Below, piece by piece: positions 1 to 8,371 of a DNA stretch of 13,375 bases. Location of the stretch: assembly GCA_020720185.1 (NCBI GenBank), contig DYPB01000061.1, forward strand, positions 1 to 13,375. The letters are read 5' to 3'. The notes beneath the pieces are model-generated. The model saw only the letters and a list, made by a program, of their open reading frames with translations. It ran no database searches and was not told where the DNA came from. Position 1 is the stretch's first letter; each line of letters opens with the position of its first letter. Source of the stretch: Flavobacterium psychrophilum (GTDB lineage Bacteria; Bacteroidota; Bacteroidia; Flavobacteriales; Flavobacteriaceae). The position numbers were made by a program, and so were the translations under genes.

Positions 1-8
1 TTATCTAT

Positions 9-16
9 TATCTTTG
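9..16 (+). promoter_or_regulatory. Bacteroidota -7 promoter box of argS
   Basis: TATCTTTG matches the Bacteroidota primary sigma factor -7 consensus TAnnTTTG exactly. It lies 18 bases before the argS ATG, so the transcript would have a leader of only about a dozen bases. The -33 element would fall outside the window on the left. The box also helps decide the argS start, because an in-frame TTG at 14 lies inside it and cannot reasonably be the start codon. Confidence 0.6.
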
Positions 17-34
17 CACTTTAAAAATTCAAAA

Positions 35-1828
35 ATGACAATCCAAGAGATACTTATCCCAAACATAAAAAAAGCAGTACTGAATTTATTTGAAACAGAA
101 CTACAAACAATTGAATTTCAGACTACTCGAAAAGATTTTGAAGGAGATATAACCATGGTTATATTTCCATTATTGAAAATAATAAAAGGTACACCAGTAG
201 AAATAGGTACAAAAATTGGCACTTATCTAACAGAAAATGTAGCCGAAATAGAACGGTTTAATGTACTGGCAGGCTTCTTGAACCTTGTAGTTACAGATAA
301 ATATTATGTTGATTCTTTTAACAAAATAAAAGACATCGAAAATTTTGGATATGTACCAGTTTCTAAAAATACTAAAGCGGTAATGGTAGAATATTCGTCG
401 CCAAATACCAATAAACCCCTGCATTTAGGGCATGTTAGAAATAATTTATTAGGCTATTCCGTTGCCGAGATTATAAAAGCAAGCGGCAAAAAAGTATATA
501 AAACCCAAATTATTAATGATCGAGGAATCCATATTTGTAAGTCGATGTTGGCTTGGCAGAAATTTGGAAATGGCGAAACTCCAGAATCTTCGGGTATAAA
601 AGGAGACAAGTTGGTAGGGAAATATTATGTGAAATTTGATAGTATTTATAAGGAAGAAATTACGGAACTAATCGTTGCAGGAAAGACAGAGGACGAAGCC
701 AAAAAGCAATCCCCAATTATTATGAAAGCCCAACAAATGCTTTTAGACTGGGAAGCAGGAAAACCCGAAGTAATGGAATTGTGGCGAATGATGAACAGCT
801 GGGTTTATGAAGGTTTTGACGAAACTTATAAAAATCTTGGAGTTGATTTTGATAGTAAATACTACGAATCAGATACTTATTTATTAGGTAAAGATGTTGT
901 TGTCAATGAATTAGCCAAGGGAAAAGACAAAAGTATTTTTTATCAAAAGCCAGATAATTCCGTTTGGATTGATTTAACCGCCGATGGTTTGGATGAAAAA
1001 ATAGTACAACGATCAGACGGTACTTCGGTTTATATGACACAAGATATTGGTACTGCTATTCAGCGAGTTAAAGATTTTGAAGATGTAGGCGGTATGGTTT
1101 ACACCGTTGGAAATGAGCAAGATTATCATTTTAAAGTTTTATTTCTAATTTTAAAAAAACTCGGTTTTGAGTGGTCAAAAAACCTATACCATTTGTCTTA
1201 TGGAATGGTCGAATTACCCTCAGGCAAAATGAAATCGAGAGAAGGAACCGTTGTTGATGCCGATGATCTGATGATAGAAATGACCCAAACAGCCCAAAAA
1301 CTATCAGAAGAATTAGGCAAACTTGATGATTACGATGAGGTTGAAAAACAAAGATTATACAAAATTATAGGACTTGGAGCATTGAAATATTATATTTTGA
1401 AAATAGACCCTAAAAAAACCATTTCGTTTAACCCCGAGGAATCGGTAGATTTTGCGGGCAATACAGGGCCATTTATTCAATATACTTATGCTCGAATACA
1501 ATCCATTTTACGCAAATCCGATTTTGATTTTCAATCAACCATTTCGAGTCTAATAGAGCTGCATGAAAAAGAAAAAGAGCTTATAAAAATGATGGCTCAA
1601 TTTCCTGAAGTAATACAAACAGCAGCAGCTAATTATAGCCCAGCATTGATTGCTAATTACAGTTACGATTTGGTTAAAGAATACAATTCATTCTATCAAT
1701 CGGTTTCAATTTTAGGCGAAAACGATGCGAATAAAAAGGTTTTCAGAGTACAATTATCAGCAAAAGTAGCCCATATTATTAAAAATTCCTTCCGTTTATT
1801 AGGCATTGATGTTCCAGAACGAATGTAG
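35..1828 (+). CDS. argS: Arginyl-tRNA synthetase
   Basis: Class I aminoacyl-tRNA synthetase that charges tRNA-Arg with arginine using ATP in the cytoplasm. With the ATG at 35 it is 597 residues and looks full length. The HIGH-type ATP-binding signature is HLGH at residues 130-133, within PNTNKPLHLGHVRNN. The KMSKS-loop equivalent is GKMKSREG with K398-S401, the form I associate with Bacteroidota ArgS. An N-terminal Arg-tRNA recognition segment (about 1-90) precedes the catalytic core, and a DALR-type helical anticodon-binding domain follows (about 470-597), starting at GPFIQYTYAR and ending in the typical GIDVPERM. I chose the ATG at 35 because the only upstream in-frame start, TTG at 14, lies within the -7 box. 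The gene appears monocistronic and converges on scoB. Nothing in it looks damaged. Confidence 0.97.
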   Translation: MTIQEILIPNIKKAVLNLFETELQTIEFQTTRKDFEGDITMVIFPLLKIIKGTPVEIGTKIGTYLTENVAEIERFNVLAGFLNLVVTDKYYVDSFNKIKDIENFGYVPVSKNTKAVMVEYSSPNTNKPLHLGHVRNNLLGYSVAEIIKASGKKVYKTQIINDRGIHICKSMLAWQKFGNGETPESSGIKGDKLVGKYYVKFDSIYKEEITELIVAGKTEDEAKKQSPIIMKAQQMLLDWEAGKPEVMELWRMMNSWVYEGFDETYKNLGVDFDSKYYESDTYLLGKDVVVNELAKGKDKSIFYQKPDNSVWIDLTADGLDEKIVQRSDGTSVYMTQDIGTAIQRVKDFEDVGGMVYTVGNEQDYHFKVLFLILKKLGFEWSKNLYHLSYGMVELPSGKMKSREGTVVDADDLMIEMTQTAQKLSEELGKLDDYDEVEKQRLYKIIGLGALKYYILKIDPKKTISFNPEESVDFAGNTGPFIQYTYARIQSILRKSDFDFQSTISSLIELHEKEKELIKMMAQFPEVIQTAAANYSPALIANYSYDLVKEYNSFYQSVSILGENDANKKVFRVQLSAKVAHIIKNSFRLLGIDVPERM

Positions 1829-1863
1829 TTTTTTGACTTTAAAATGCTTTGTTTTTAGAGAAG

Positions 1864-1938
1864 TTACGCAACAAAACCATACTGTTTTTTGTCAATATAT
1901 TTTTCAAACGGTTTAGCATATTTCTCAATATCAATCAT
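1864..1938 (-). CDS. Possible 24-residue small ORF coupled to scoB
   Basis: On the minus strand the scoB stop overlaps a new ATG in the arrangement ATGA. The frame opened there runs 24 codons to TAA. The peptide begins MIDIEKYAKP and ends QYGFVA; it is rich in Lys, Tyr and acidic residues and has no membrane segment. The codons look protein-like (ATT GAT ATT GAG AAA TAT GCT AAA at the start) rather than like random AT-rich spacer, and the 4-base overlap is typical of translational coupling. I do not recognise it. It could be a real small protein, the remnant of a larger gene that once followed scoB, or chance. ScoB itself ends at its usual place after IPEM, so a frameshifted C-terminal extension of scoB is less likely. 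Confidence 0.35.
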   Translation of the reverse strand: MIDIEKYAKPFEKYIDKKQYGFVA

Positions 1939-2588
1939 ATACTCATTTCTGGAATTTCCCCGTCAATAATTAAATGGGCTTCGGTTGATGCAATAATATG
2001 TTCCACTGAAACTCCTGGTGCTCTTTCTAATAATCTGAAACCTAATAAGGTAACTTCTAAAACAGCTAATTCTGTTACTACTTTTTTAACACATCCAACT
2101 CCGGTTAATGGCAACGAACATTTTTTTAAAATTTTGCTTTCGCCAGCTTTATTAACATGCATCATCGCTACAATAATGTTCTCTGCCGATGCTACTAAAT
2201 CCATTGCTCCTCCCATTCCTTTTACCATTTTATTAGGAATTTTCCAATTGGCAATATCTCCATTTTCCGATACTTCCATTGCTCCAAGTATCGTCAAATC
2301 AACATGTTGCCCTCTAATCATTCCAAATGAAAAAGCAGAATCAAAAAAACTTGCTCCTGGCAAAGTTGTAATCGTTTGTTTCCCTGCATTGATAATATCT
2401 GCGTCTTCTTCGCCTTCAAACGGGAAAGGACCCATTCCTAAAACACCATTTTCTGATTGAAATTCTACAGAAATATCTTTACGGACATAATTAGCAACCA
2501 AAGTTGGTATTCCTATGCCAAGGTTTACAAAATATCCGTCCTTTATTTCCTTCGCAATGCGTTGTGCAATTTGTTCTTTAGTGAGCAT
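1935..2588 (-). CDS. scoB: 3-oxoacid CoA-transferase, subunit B
   Basis: Beta subunit of a family I CoA-transferase (ScoB/AtoA/CtfB type), which normally pairs with an alpha subunit to move CoA between succinyl-CoA or acetyl-CoA and acetoacetate-type 3-oxo acids. The 217-residue length is normal for a free B subunit. Visible signatures are NLGIGIPTLVANY (22-34), QSENGVLG with the catalytic glutamate at E46 in the SENG motif, the LGAMEVSENGDIANW region, and KGMGGAMDLV. Succinyl-CoA:acetoacetate is the likeliest substrate pair, but AtoA-like or butyrate-type use cannot be told apart from sequence alone. No A subunit lies next to it: argS converges on one side and the macroglobulin gene diverges on the other. 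The start ATG at 2588 is preceded by an A-rich stretch and no strong Shine-Dalgarno. Its stop overlaps a possible small ORF. Confidence 0.92.
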   Translation of the reverse strand: MLTKEQIAQRIAKEIKDGYFVNLGIGIPTLVANYVRKDISVEFQSENGVLGMGPFPFEGEEDADIINAGKQTITTLPGASFFDSAFSFGMIRGQHVDLTILGAMEVSENGDIANWKIPNKMVKGMGGAMDLVASAENIIVAMMHVNKAGESKILKKCSLPLTGVGCVKKVVTELAVLEVTLLGFRLLERAPGVSVEHIIASTEAHLIIDGEIPEMSI

Positions 2589-2626
2589 ATCTTACTTTCT
2601 TTAATCTTTTTATTTACAACAATACG

Positions 2627-2634
2627 GCAAGATA
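2627..2634 (-). promoter_or_regulatory. Weak candidate -7 box for scoB
   Basis: Read on the minus strand this is TATCTTGC, which keeps TAnnTT of the Bacteroidota -7 consensus but loses the final TG. A TTG lies about 16 bases further upstream, a little closer than usual for a -33 element. It sits 39 bases before the scoB ATG. The match is weak in such AT-rich DNA, and TATTGTTG just downstream is an equally imperfect alternative. Confidence 0.2.
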
Positions 2635-2670
2635 CAAAATAATTTTAAAACAATAAAAAAACTTTCTAAA

Positions 2671-2703
2671 TTTGATTTCTATAAAGTTTTTATTCTAATT
2701 TTA
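2671..2703 (+). promoter_or_regulatory. Candidate promoter of the macroglobulin-pbpC operon
   Basis: TTTG at 2671-2674 could be the -33 element and TAATTTTA at 2696-2703 the -7 element (consensus TAnnTTTG, one mismatch at the last base). The spacing is 21 bases, within the range seen in Bacteroidota. The -7 box ends 25 bases before the macroglobulin ATG, leaving a short leader. It lies in the 140-base divergent gap shared with scoB. The base composition makes chance matches common, so this is only a candidate. Confidence 0.35.
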
Positions 2704-2728
2704 TGCAAAATTTCAATCCTTCTTAATT

Positions 2729-5700
2729 ATGAAAAAATTTGCTTTTATTCTATCGCTATTTCTTGTTTTTCAGTCCTGTGGACGAAAATCTGCTATTGAT
2801 TTTAATTCTGACCCAACATTGTTTAAAGAATATATTACCAGTTTTGCAAGCGGAATTGTATCAGCACAATCTGATATCAGGATTGTTTTTGCTTTTGATA
2901 ATAAAGAATGGAAAATTAATCAGGTTCTTGATGATAATTTATTTGATATTTCTCCGTCAATAGATGGAAAAATTATTGCATTATCAAGTAATACTTTGGC
3001 CTTTATTCCTGAAAAAAAATTGAAAGATGATACCGAATATCAAATTTCATTTCATTTATCGAAACTAAAAAATGTAAAAAAAGAATTAGCAGATTTTAAT
3101 TTTACAATAAAAACCATTAAGCAAGATTTTATTATAAACACAAATGATATTCAATCATATAGCAAAGATTATCAGTATCTTAACTGTATTTTTAAAACTG
3201 CTGATAACATTGATTTTGAAGATGTAAAAAAAATAATTGCAGTTAATCAAAAAGGAAATGATTTAAAAATAAAATATGATAAAGCATTAAGTTCAGGAAC
3301 AGAATTTAAGTTTACTATTGATTCTATTCAACGATTTGACGAAGATTCTGAAATTGAAATTGTTTACGATGGTAGCAATTTGGATATTGATCAAAAAGGT
3401 AGTTTTAGTTATCAAATTGCTGGAAAAAATAATTTTAAGGTAATAAAACTAGAAATTCCTGATGGAGACAATCAAAGTTTGCTGATTAATTTTTCAGACC
3501 CATTAGAAAAAGGTCAAGATTTTAGCGGTTTGGTGAGTATTGAAAACACTCATAATCTAAAATTCTCAACACAAGGTAATGTTCTGAAAGTTTATTTTGA
3601 CAATCAAAATAAAACCGAAAATGCAGCCGAAAAGACAATTCATGAAATTGTACAAACCACAACCAATTCTACCACAGTAAGCCTTGATTCTGTAATAACT
3701 GCAACCGCATCAGTAGTTGAAGCCCTTGATGAAGAGCCAAAAGAAACCTTTTCTGGAGATTTATTAGTGGAAATTTTTCAAGGAATTATGAATGAATATG
3801 GCTATAAAATGAAAGAAGATTATAACGAAAGAGTGTCATTTAATCAGATAAAACCAAGTGTCAAATTTATAAAAAATGGAACTATTCTACCATCTTCAAG
3901 CAATTTAAAACTTAACTTCGAGGCCGTAAATCTTCGAGCTGTTGATGTTAAAATTTATAAAATTTATAAAAATAATATTCTTCAGTTTTTGCAAGATAAC
4001 GAACTAAATGGCTCACAAAATTTAAAAAGAGTAGCACAACCGATTGCAAAAACCACTATAAATTTAAAAGAAAATAATCTTTTAAATATGACAAAATGGA
4101 ACTCATTTGCCCTTGATTTGTCAAAAATAGTTACACCAGAACCTGGTAGTATTTATCGTGTAGAATTTGTTTATAAAAAATCATACTCGTTATATAAATG
4201 CGAAAAACAAGAAGAAGATGACCAACCTGATGACGAAGAAGTTGATGAAAACGATGTGAATTATAGCAATAATAACTACGATGATTACTATTATGATGAT
4301 TATGAATGGCGAGAAAGTCAGGATCCGTGTTCAAATTCTTATTTCTATAATGCAAAAATAGCCACTAATATTTTAGCCACCGATCTTGGTGTTATTGCCA
4401 AAAGAGGCGAAAATAAATCTTATTTATTTGCCGTAAACAACCTTATATCCACCGAACCTGTTGCTAATGCTCGGGTAGAATTATTCAGTTATCAGCAACA
4501 AAAATTAGCAATTGAAGATACTAATTCTGATGGAATTGCAAATTTTCAGATTAAATCGTTTGCCTATTTTGCTATTGTAACCCTCGGAAAACAAAGCACT
4601 TATGTTAAATTAGACGATGGTACTTCATTGTCCGTAAGTAATTTTGATGTAGCTGGCGAAAGTTTGCAAAAAGGATTAAAAGGTTTTATTTATGCTGAAC
4701 GAGGGGTGTGGCGACCTGGCGATAAATTATATTTATCATTTATATTAAATGACCTCACGAATAAGTTACCTAAAAATCATCCTATAAAATTAAGATTGTC
4801 TGATCCAAATGGAAAAATTACTTACGAAACCATACAAAAAACGAATGAAATGAATCATTATTCATTTGTAATTGCTACCAATAACGATGCCCCAACAGGC
4901 AGCTGGGAAGCCATGATAAGCGTTGGTGGTGCAAAATTTTATAAAAATATTAAAATTGAAACCATCAAACCTAATAGGTTAAAAATTAAAAATTCTTTCA
5001 ACAAATCAGTACTGTCCGCAACAAATATAAATACTGATATTGTGGATGTTATTTGGCTTCATGGTGCAATAGCAAAGGATTTGAGGATAGAAATGCAAGC
5101 AAAATTTACCCAACAAGAAACCGTTTTTAAAGGATTAGAAAAGTATAAATTTGACGATGAAGTTAGAAAATTTAACACCGAGGAGATTAATATTTTTTCA
5201 GGAAAATTAGATGCAAACGGTAGAGCAACGGTAGACATTCAGCCTAAATTACAAGGACAAGCCCCTGGTATGTTGCGAGCCGCTTTCATCACAAAAGTAT
5301 ATGAAGAAGGAGGTGATTTTAGTACCGATGTGATGGCAACAACCTATTCGCCATTCAAAACATATATTGGTTTAAAATTGCCAGAACTTTCTCAATATCA
5401 AACCCTTGAAACCAGAAAAGAAAATAAATTTGACATCATTACTGTTGATGAAAATGGAAAACCAAAACCAATTAATGGTTTAGAAGTTAGGGTTTATAAA
5501 GTAGAATGGCGATGGTGGTGGGACTCTTCAGAGAATGATTTGTCGAATTACAACTCATCAAATGCAACAACAGCATTTAAAAATTTTGTAATAAATACAG
5601 ACGCTAATGGAAGAGGAAGCATCAAATTTTTAGTATCCGATGAACAATGGGGCAGGTATTTAATTCGGGTTTCCGATTCAAATAATGGTCATGCCACCTC

Positions 5701-8365
5701 ACAAACTGTTAATATTGATTATCCATATTGGTCTGGAAAAACTAGAAATATCGATGCTTCAACTGCAAATATGCTGGTTTTTTCTACCGATAAGAAAAAA
5801 TATTCAGTAGGCGAAAAAGCTAAAATTTCATTTCCATCAAGTGAAGGTGGTCGGGCATTAATTTCAATAGAAAATGGTTCAAAAGTTATTCAAACGCTTT
5901 GGGCAAAAACCCAAAAAGGAGAAACTAAAATAGAAGTGCCAATTACTGGTAAAATGGCTCCAAATGTGTATTTAAACATTACGCTTTTACAACCCCACGC
6001 ATCAACCAAAAACGATTCTCCTATTAGAATGTACGGTATTGTACCTGTGGAAGTTATCGACAAAAATACAATTTTAGAACCTAAAATTGTAATGCCAAAT
6101 GTGCTAAAACCCGAGCAAATTTTTAACCTAAATGTAAGTGAGAAAACAGGAAAACCAATGTCATATACTATTGCCCTTGTTGATGAAGGTTTATTGGATT
6201 TAACCCGTTTTAAAACTCCAAATGCTTGGGATATTTTTTATGTTCGTGAGGCTTTGGGTGTAAGAACTTGGGATATTTACGATGCTGTAATTGGGGCTTA
6301 TGGTGGCAAAATAAATCAAATTTTCAGCATAGGTGGTGATCAAGATTTAGGTGCTGGGAAAGCCAAAAAAGCCAATCGATTTAAGCCTATTGTAATGTAT
6401 TTTGGACCTTTTCAGTTAGGGTCGGGACAGTCAAAAACGCACGAAATTAAATTACCAAAATATATTGGTTCGTTACGCACAATGGTTGTGGCTGGTAATG
6501 CTACAACAAGTGCCTATGGCAGTGTAGAAAAAGCCACACCCGTTCGCAGTCCGTTAATGGCATTAGCATCGGTACCAAGAAAAATTTCTCCTTCAGAAAA
6601 AGTAACCATTCCTATTACTATTTTTGCTATGGAAAATCATGTAAAAAATGTATCTGTACAAATAAAAACCAGTGCAGGAATGCGTGTTTATGGTTCTGCA
6701 AATCAAAATATTAGATTTATAAAACCTGATGAAAAATTAGTCTATTTTAATATAGAAGTGGGTAGTGCAACAGGAATTGGCAAAATACAAATTATTGCAA
6801 CTTCGGGTAAAGAAAAATCTGTTTATGAGATTGAGATTGATTTGATGAACCCAAATCCAATTACAAGCACCTATACCGATATAATATTAGAACCAAATAG
6901 CACAAAATCAATTCGTTGGAAAACATTTGGAGTTTCAGGAAGTAATGCTGCAAAATTAGAAATTTCTTCTATGCCGAGTATTAATTTTAATGGCAGGTTG
7001 CAATATTTAATGCAATATCCGCATGGTTGTGTAGAACAAACTACATCAGCTGTTTTTCCGCAACTGTATTTGAATGATATTATTGATTTAGATGCTATTG
7101 CTAAACAAAAAATGCAAACTAATGTAACGGCGGGAATTAATAAATTAGGTAGTTTTCAGTTGCCAAACGGAGGATTTTCCTATTGGCAAGGAAATCAAAC
7201 CGCCGATGACTGGGGAAGTTCATATACTGGACATTTTTTGATTGAAGCAGAGAAAAAAGGTTATCTTCTTCCGATTAACTTTAAATCAAAATGGATTTTA
7301 TATCAACAAAAAGCTGCTAAAAATTGGAGAATTGATAATAATTACGGCAACGACTTTGCACAAGCTTATCGATTATATACGCTATCATTAGCAGGTTTTC
7401 CTGATTTGCCGTCTATGAATAGATTGCGAGAATCAGCAGGAATATCTAATGAAACTAAACTACGATTAGCCGCCAGTTATGTATTAGCAGGACAAAAACA
7501 AGCAGGTTTGAATTTGTTGATGAAAACTAATAGTATTGAAAATGAAAATAATAAATACAACTATTATTATTACGGTTCGATTGATAGAAATAGAGCAATG
7601 TTGTTAGAAACGCTTTTATTATTAGGACAAAAACAAAAAGCATTTGAAACCGCAACAAAATTAGCAAAAGCCATCTCGAGTGATGACTGGATGAGTACCC
7701 AAACAACTGCTTATTGCTTGTATGCCATGAGTAAATTTGCCTTAAATAATGGTCCAAAAGGAATTAATGTAAGCTTTACAAAAGACGGTAAATCTGAAAA
7801 TATTAATGCAAATAAAACCATTGCAAATAGAAATTTAGTTATAAAAACAGGCAATAATACTATCAATATCCGAAATAATAAGAACAATAGATTATATGTT
7901 CGGGTTCTAAATTCTGGTATTTTTCCCGTTGGAAAAGAACAAGTAGTTCAAAGCAAATTATTTGCAAATATGATTTTCAAAAACCGAAAAGGAACTGTAA
8001 TAAATATTGCTAAAATTGCACAAGGCACAGAATTTATTGCCGAAGTTACTGTCAGGAATCAAGATAATGATAGGGTAGAGAATGTTGCTTTATCTCAAAT
8101 ATTGCCTTCGGGTTTTGAAATTGTGAATACAAGATTTACCGATTTTGGTGAAGCTACAAATAATAGTGCCGATTATACTGATATTAGAGATGATAGAACA
8201 AATTTTTATTTTAATATGAAAGCAAACGAAACAAAAACATTCCGAATTTTGTTAAACGCTTCCTATTTAGGCAAATATTATTTACCTGGTTTGCAATGTG
8301 AAGCCATGTATGACCATACATTTTTAGCAAGAACAAAAGGATTTTGGGTTGATGTGGTGAAATAA
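2729..8365 (+). CDS. Alpha-2-macroglobulin family lipoprotein with thioester
   Basis: Bacterial alpha-2-macroglobulin (YfhM/ECAM type), a protease trap: cleavage of a bait region exposes a thioester that covalently links the attacking protease. At 1878 residues it is longer than the Enterobacteria protein (about 1650) but ordinary for Bacteroidota. A lipoprotein signal (MKKF, hydrophobic stretch, VFQSC) places the lipidated cysteine at C17; what follows, GRKSA, is not an obvious surface-export signal, so a periplasm-facing anchor is likelier. An Ig-like domain of the SbsA type spans about 30-125. The MG2-type motif RGVWRPGD is at 658-665. VEWRWWWD and ALVDEGLLDLTRF are family landmarks. A likely bait region is GGKINQIF through NRFKP (1192-1220). 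The thioester motif PHGCVEQTTS is intact, with C1434 and Q1437, inside the alpha/alpha-toroid domain. The C-terminal domain ends near CEAMYDHTFLART. Between C491 and C534 lies a 42-residue acidic, Tyr-rich loop. It is followed 6 bases later by pbpC, the standard partner. Confidence 0.95.
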   Translation: MKKFAFILSLFLVFQSCGRKSAIDFNSDPTLFKEYITSFASGIVSAQSDIRIVFAFDNKEWKINQVLDDNLFDISPSIDGKIIALSSNTLAFIPEKKLKDDTEYQISFHLSKLKNVKKELADFNFTIKTIKQDFIINTNDIQSYSKDYQYLNCIFKTADNIDFEDVKKIIAVNQKGNDLKIKYDKALSSGTEFKFTIDSIQRFDEDSEIEIVYDGSNLDIDQKGSFSYQIAGKNNFKVIKLEIPDGDNQSLLINFSDPLEKGQDFSGLVSIENTHNLKFSTQGNVLKVYFDNQNKTENAAEKTIHEIVQTTTNSTTVSLDSVITATASVVEALDEEPKETFSGDLLVEIFQGIMNEYGYKMKEDYNERVSFNQIKPSVKFIKNGTILPSSSNLKLNFEAVNLRAVDVKIYKIYKNNILQFLQDNELNGSQNLKRVAQPIAKTTINLKENNLLNMTKWNSFALDLSKIVTPEPGSIYRVEFVYKKSYSLYKCEKQEEDDQPDDEEVDENDVNYSNNNYDDYYYDDYEWRESQDPCSNSYFYNAKIATNILATDLGVIAKRGENKSYLFAVNNLISTEPVANARVELFSYQQQKLAIEDTNSDGIANFQIKSFAYFAIVTLGKQSTYVKLDDGTSLSVSNFDVAGESLQKGLKGFIYAERGVWRPGDKLYLSFILNDLTNKLPKNHPIKLRLSDPNGKITYETIQKTNEMNHYSFVIATNNDAPTGSWEAMISVGGAKFYKNIKIETIKPNRLKIKNSFNKSVLSATNINTDIVDVIWLHGAIAKDLRIEMQAKFTQQETVFKGLEKYKFDDEVRKFNTEEINIFSGKLDANGRATVDIQPKLQGQAPGMLRAAFITKVYEEGGDFSTDVMATTYSPFKTYIGLKLPELSQYQTLETRKENKFDIITVDENGKPKPINGLEVRVYKVEWRWWWDSSENDLSNYNSSNATTAFKNFVINTDANGRGSIKFLVSDEQWGRYLIRVSDSNNGHATSQTVNIDYPYWSGKTRNIDASTANMLVFSTDKKKYSVGEKAKISFPSSEGGRALISIENGSKVIQTLWAKTQKGETKIEVPITGKMAPNVYLNITLLQPHASTKNDSPIRMYGIVPVEVIDKNTILEPKIVMPNVLKPEQIFNLNVSEKTGKPMSYTIALVDEGLLDLTRFKTPNAWDIFYVREALGVRTWDIYDAVIGAYGGKINQIFSIGGDQDLGAGKAKKANRFKPIVMYFGPFQLGSGQSKTHEIKLPKYIGSLRTMVVAGNATTSAYGSVEKATPVRSPLMALASVPRKISPSEKVTIPITIFAMENHVKNVSVQIKTSAGMRVYGSANQNIRFIKPDEKLVYFNIEVGSATGIGKIQIIATSGKEKSVYEIEIDLMNPNPITSTYTDIILEPNSTKSIRWKTFGVSGSNAAKLEISSMPSINFNGRLQYLMQYPHGCVEQTTSAVFPQLYLNDIIDLDAIAKQKMQTNVTAGINKLGSFQLPNGGFSYWQGNQTADDWGSSYTGHFLIEAEKKGYLLPINFKSKWILYQQKAAKNWRIDNNYGNDFAQAYRLYTLSLAGFPDLPSMNRLRESAGISNETKLRLAASYVLAGQKQAGLNLLMKTNSIENENNKYNYYYYGSIDRNRAMLLETLLLLGQKQKAFETATKLAKAISSDDWMSTQTTAYCLYAMSKFALNNGPKGINVSFTKDGKSENINANKTIANRNLVIKTGNNTINIRNNKNNRLYVRVLNSGIFPVGKEQVVQSKLFANMIFKNRKGTVINIAKIAQGTEFIAEVTVRNQDNDRVENVALSQILPSGFEIVNTRFTDFGEATNNSADYTDIRDDRTNFYFNMKANETKTFRILLNASYLGKYYLPGLQCEAMYDHTFLARTKGFWVDVVK

Positions 8366-8371
8366 TAATAT

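Noticed and set aside
14..34. A seven-codon N-terminal extension of ArgS from TTG at 14
   Set aside because: The TTG lies in the exact-consensus -7 box, and the ATG at 35 gives the normal ArgS N terminus.
1871..1892. A possible hairpin (ACAAAA / TTTTGT) between argS and scoB as a bidirectional terminator
   Set aside because: Only six A-T-rich base pairs around a 10-base loop, with no GC clamp; too weak to call a terminator.
1849..2460. A 203-codon open frame on the + strand opposite scoB
   Set aside because: It lies antisense to a clearly conserved gene, and its translation has no recognisable domain; it is a by-product of scoB codon use.
3950..3967. Tandem 9-base repeat AAAATTTAT inside the macroglobulin gene
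   Set aside because: It encodes KIYKIY, part of a family-conserved strand preceding NNILQFLQ, so it reflects protein sequence and AT-rich codons rather than a DNA element.
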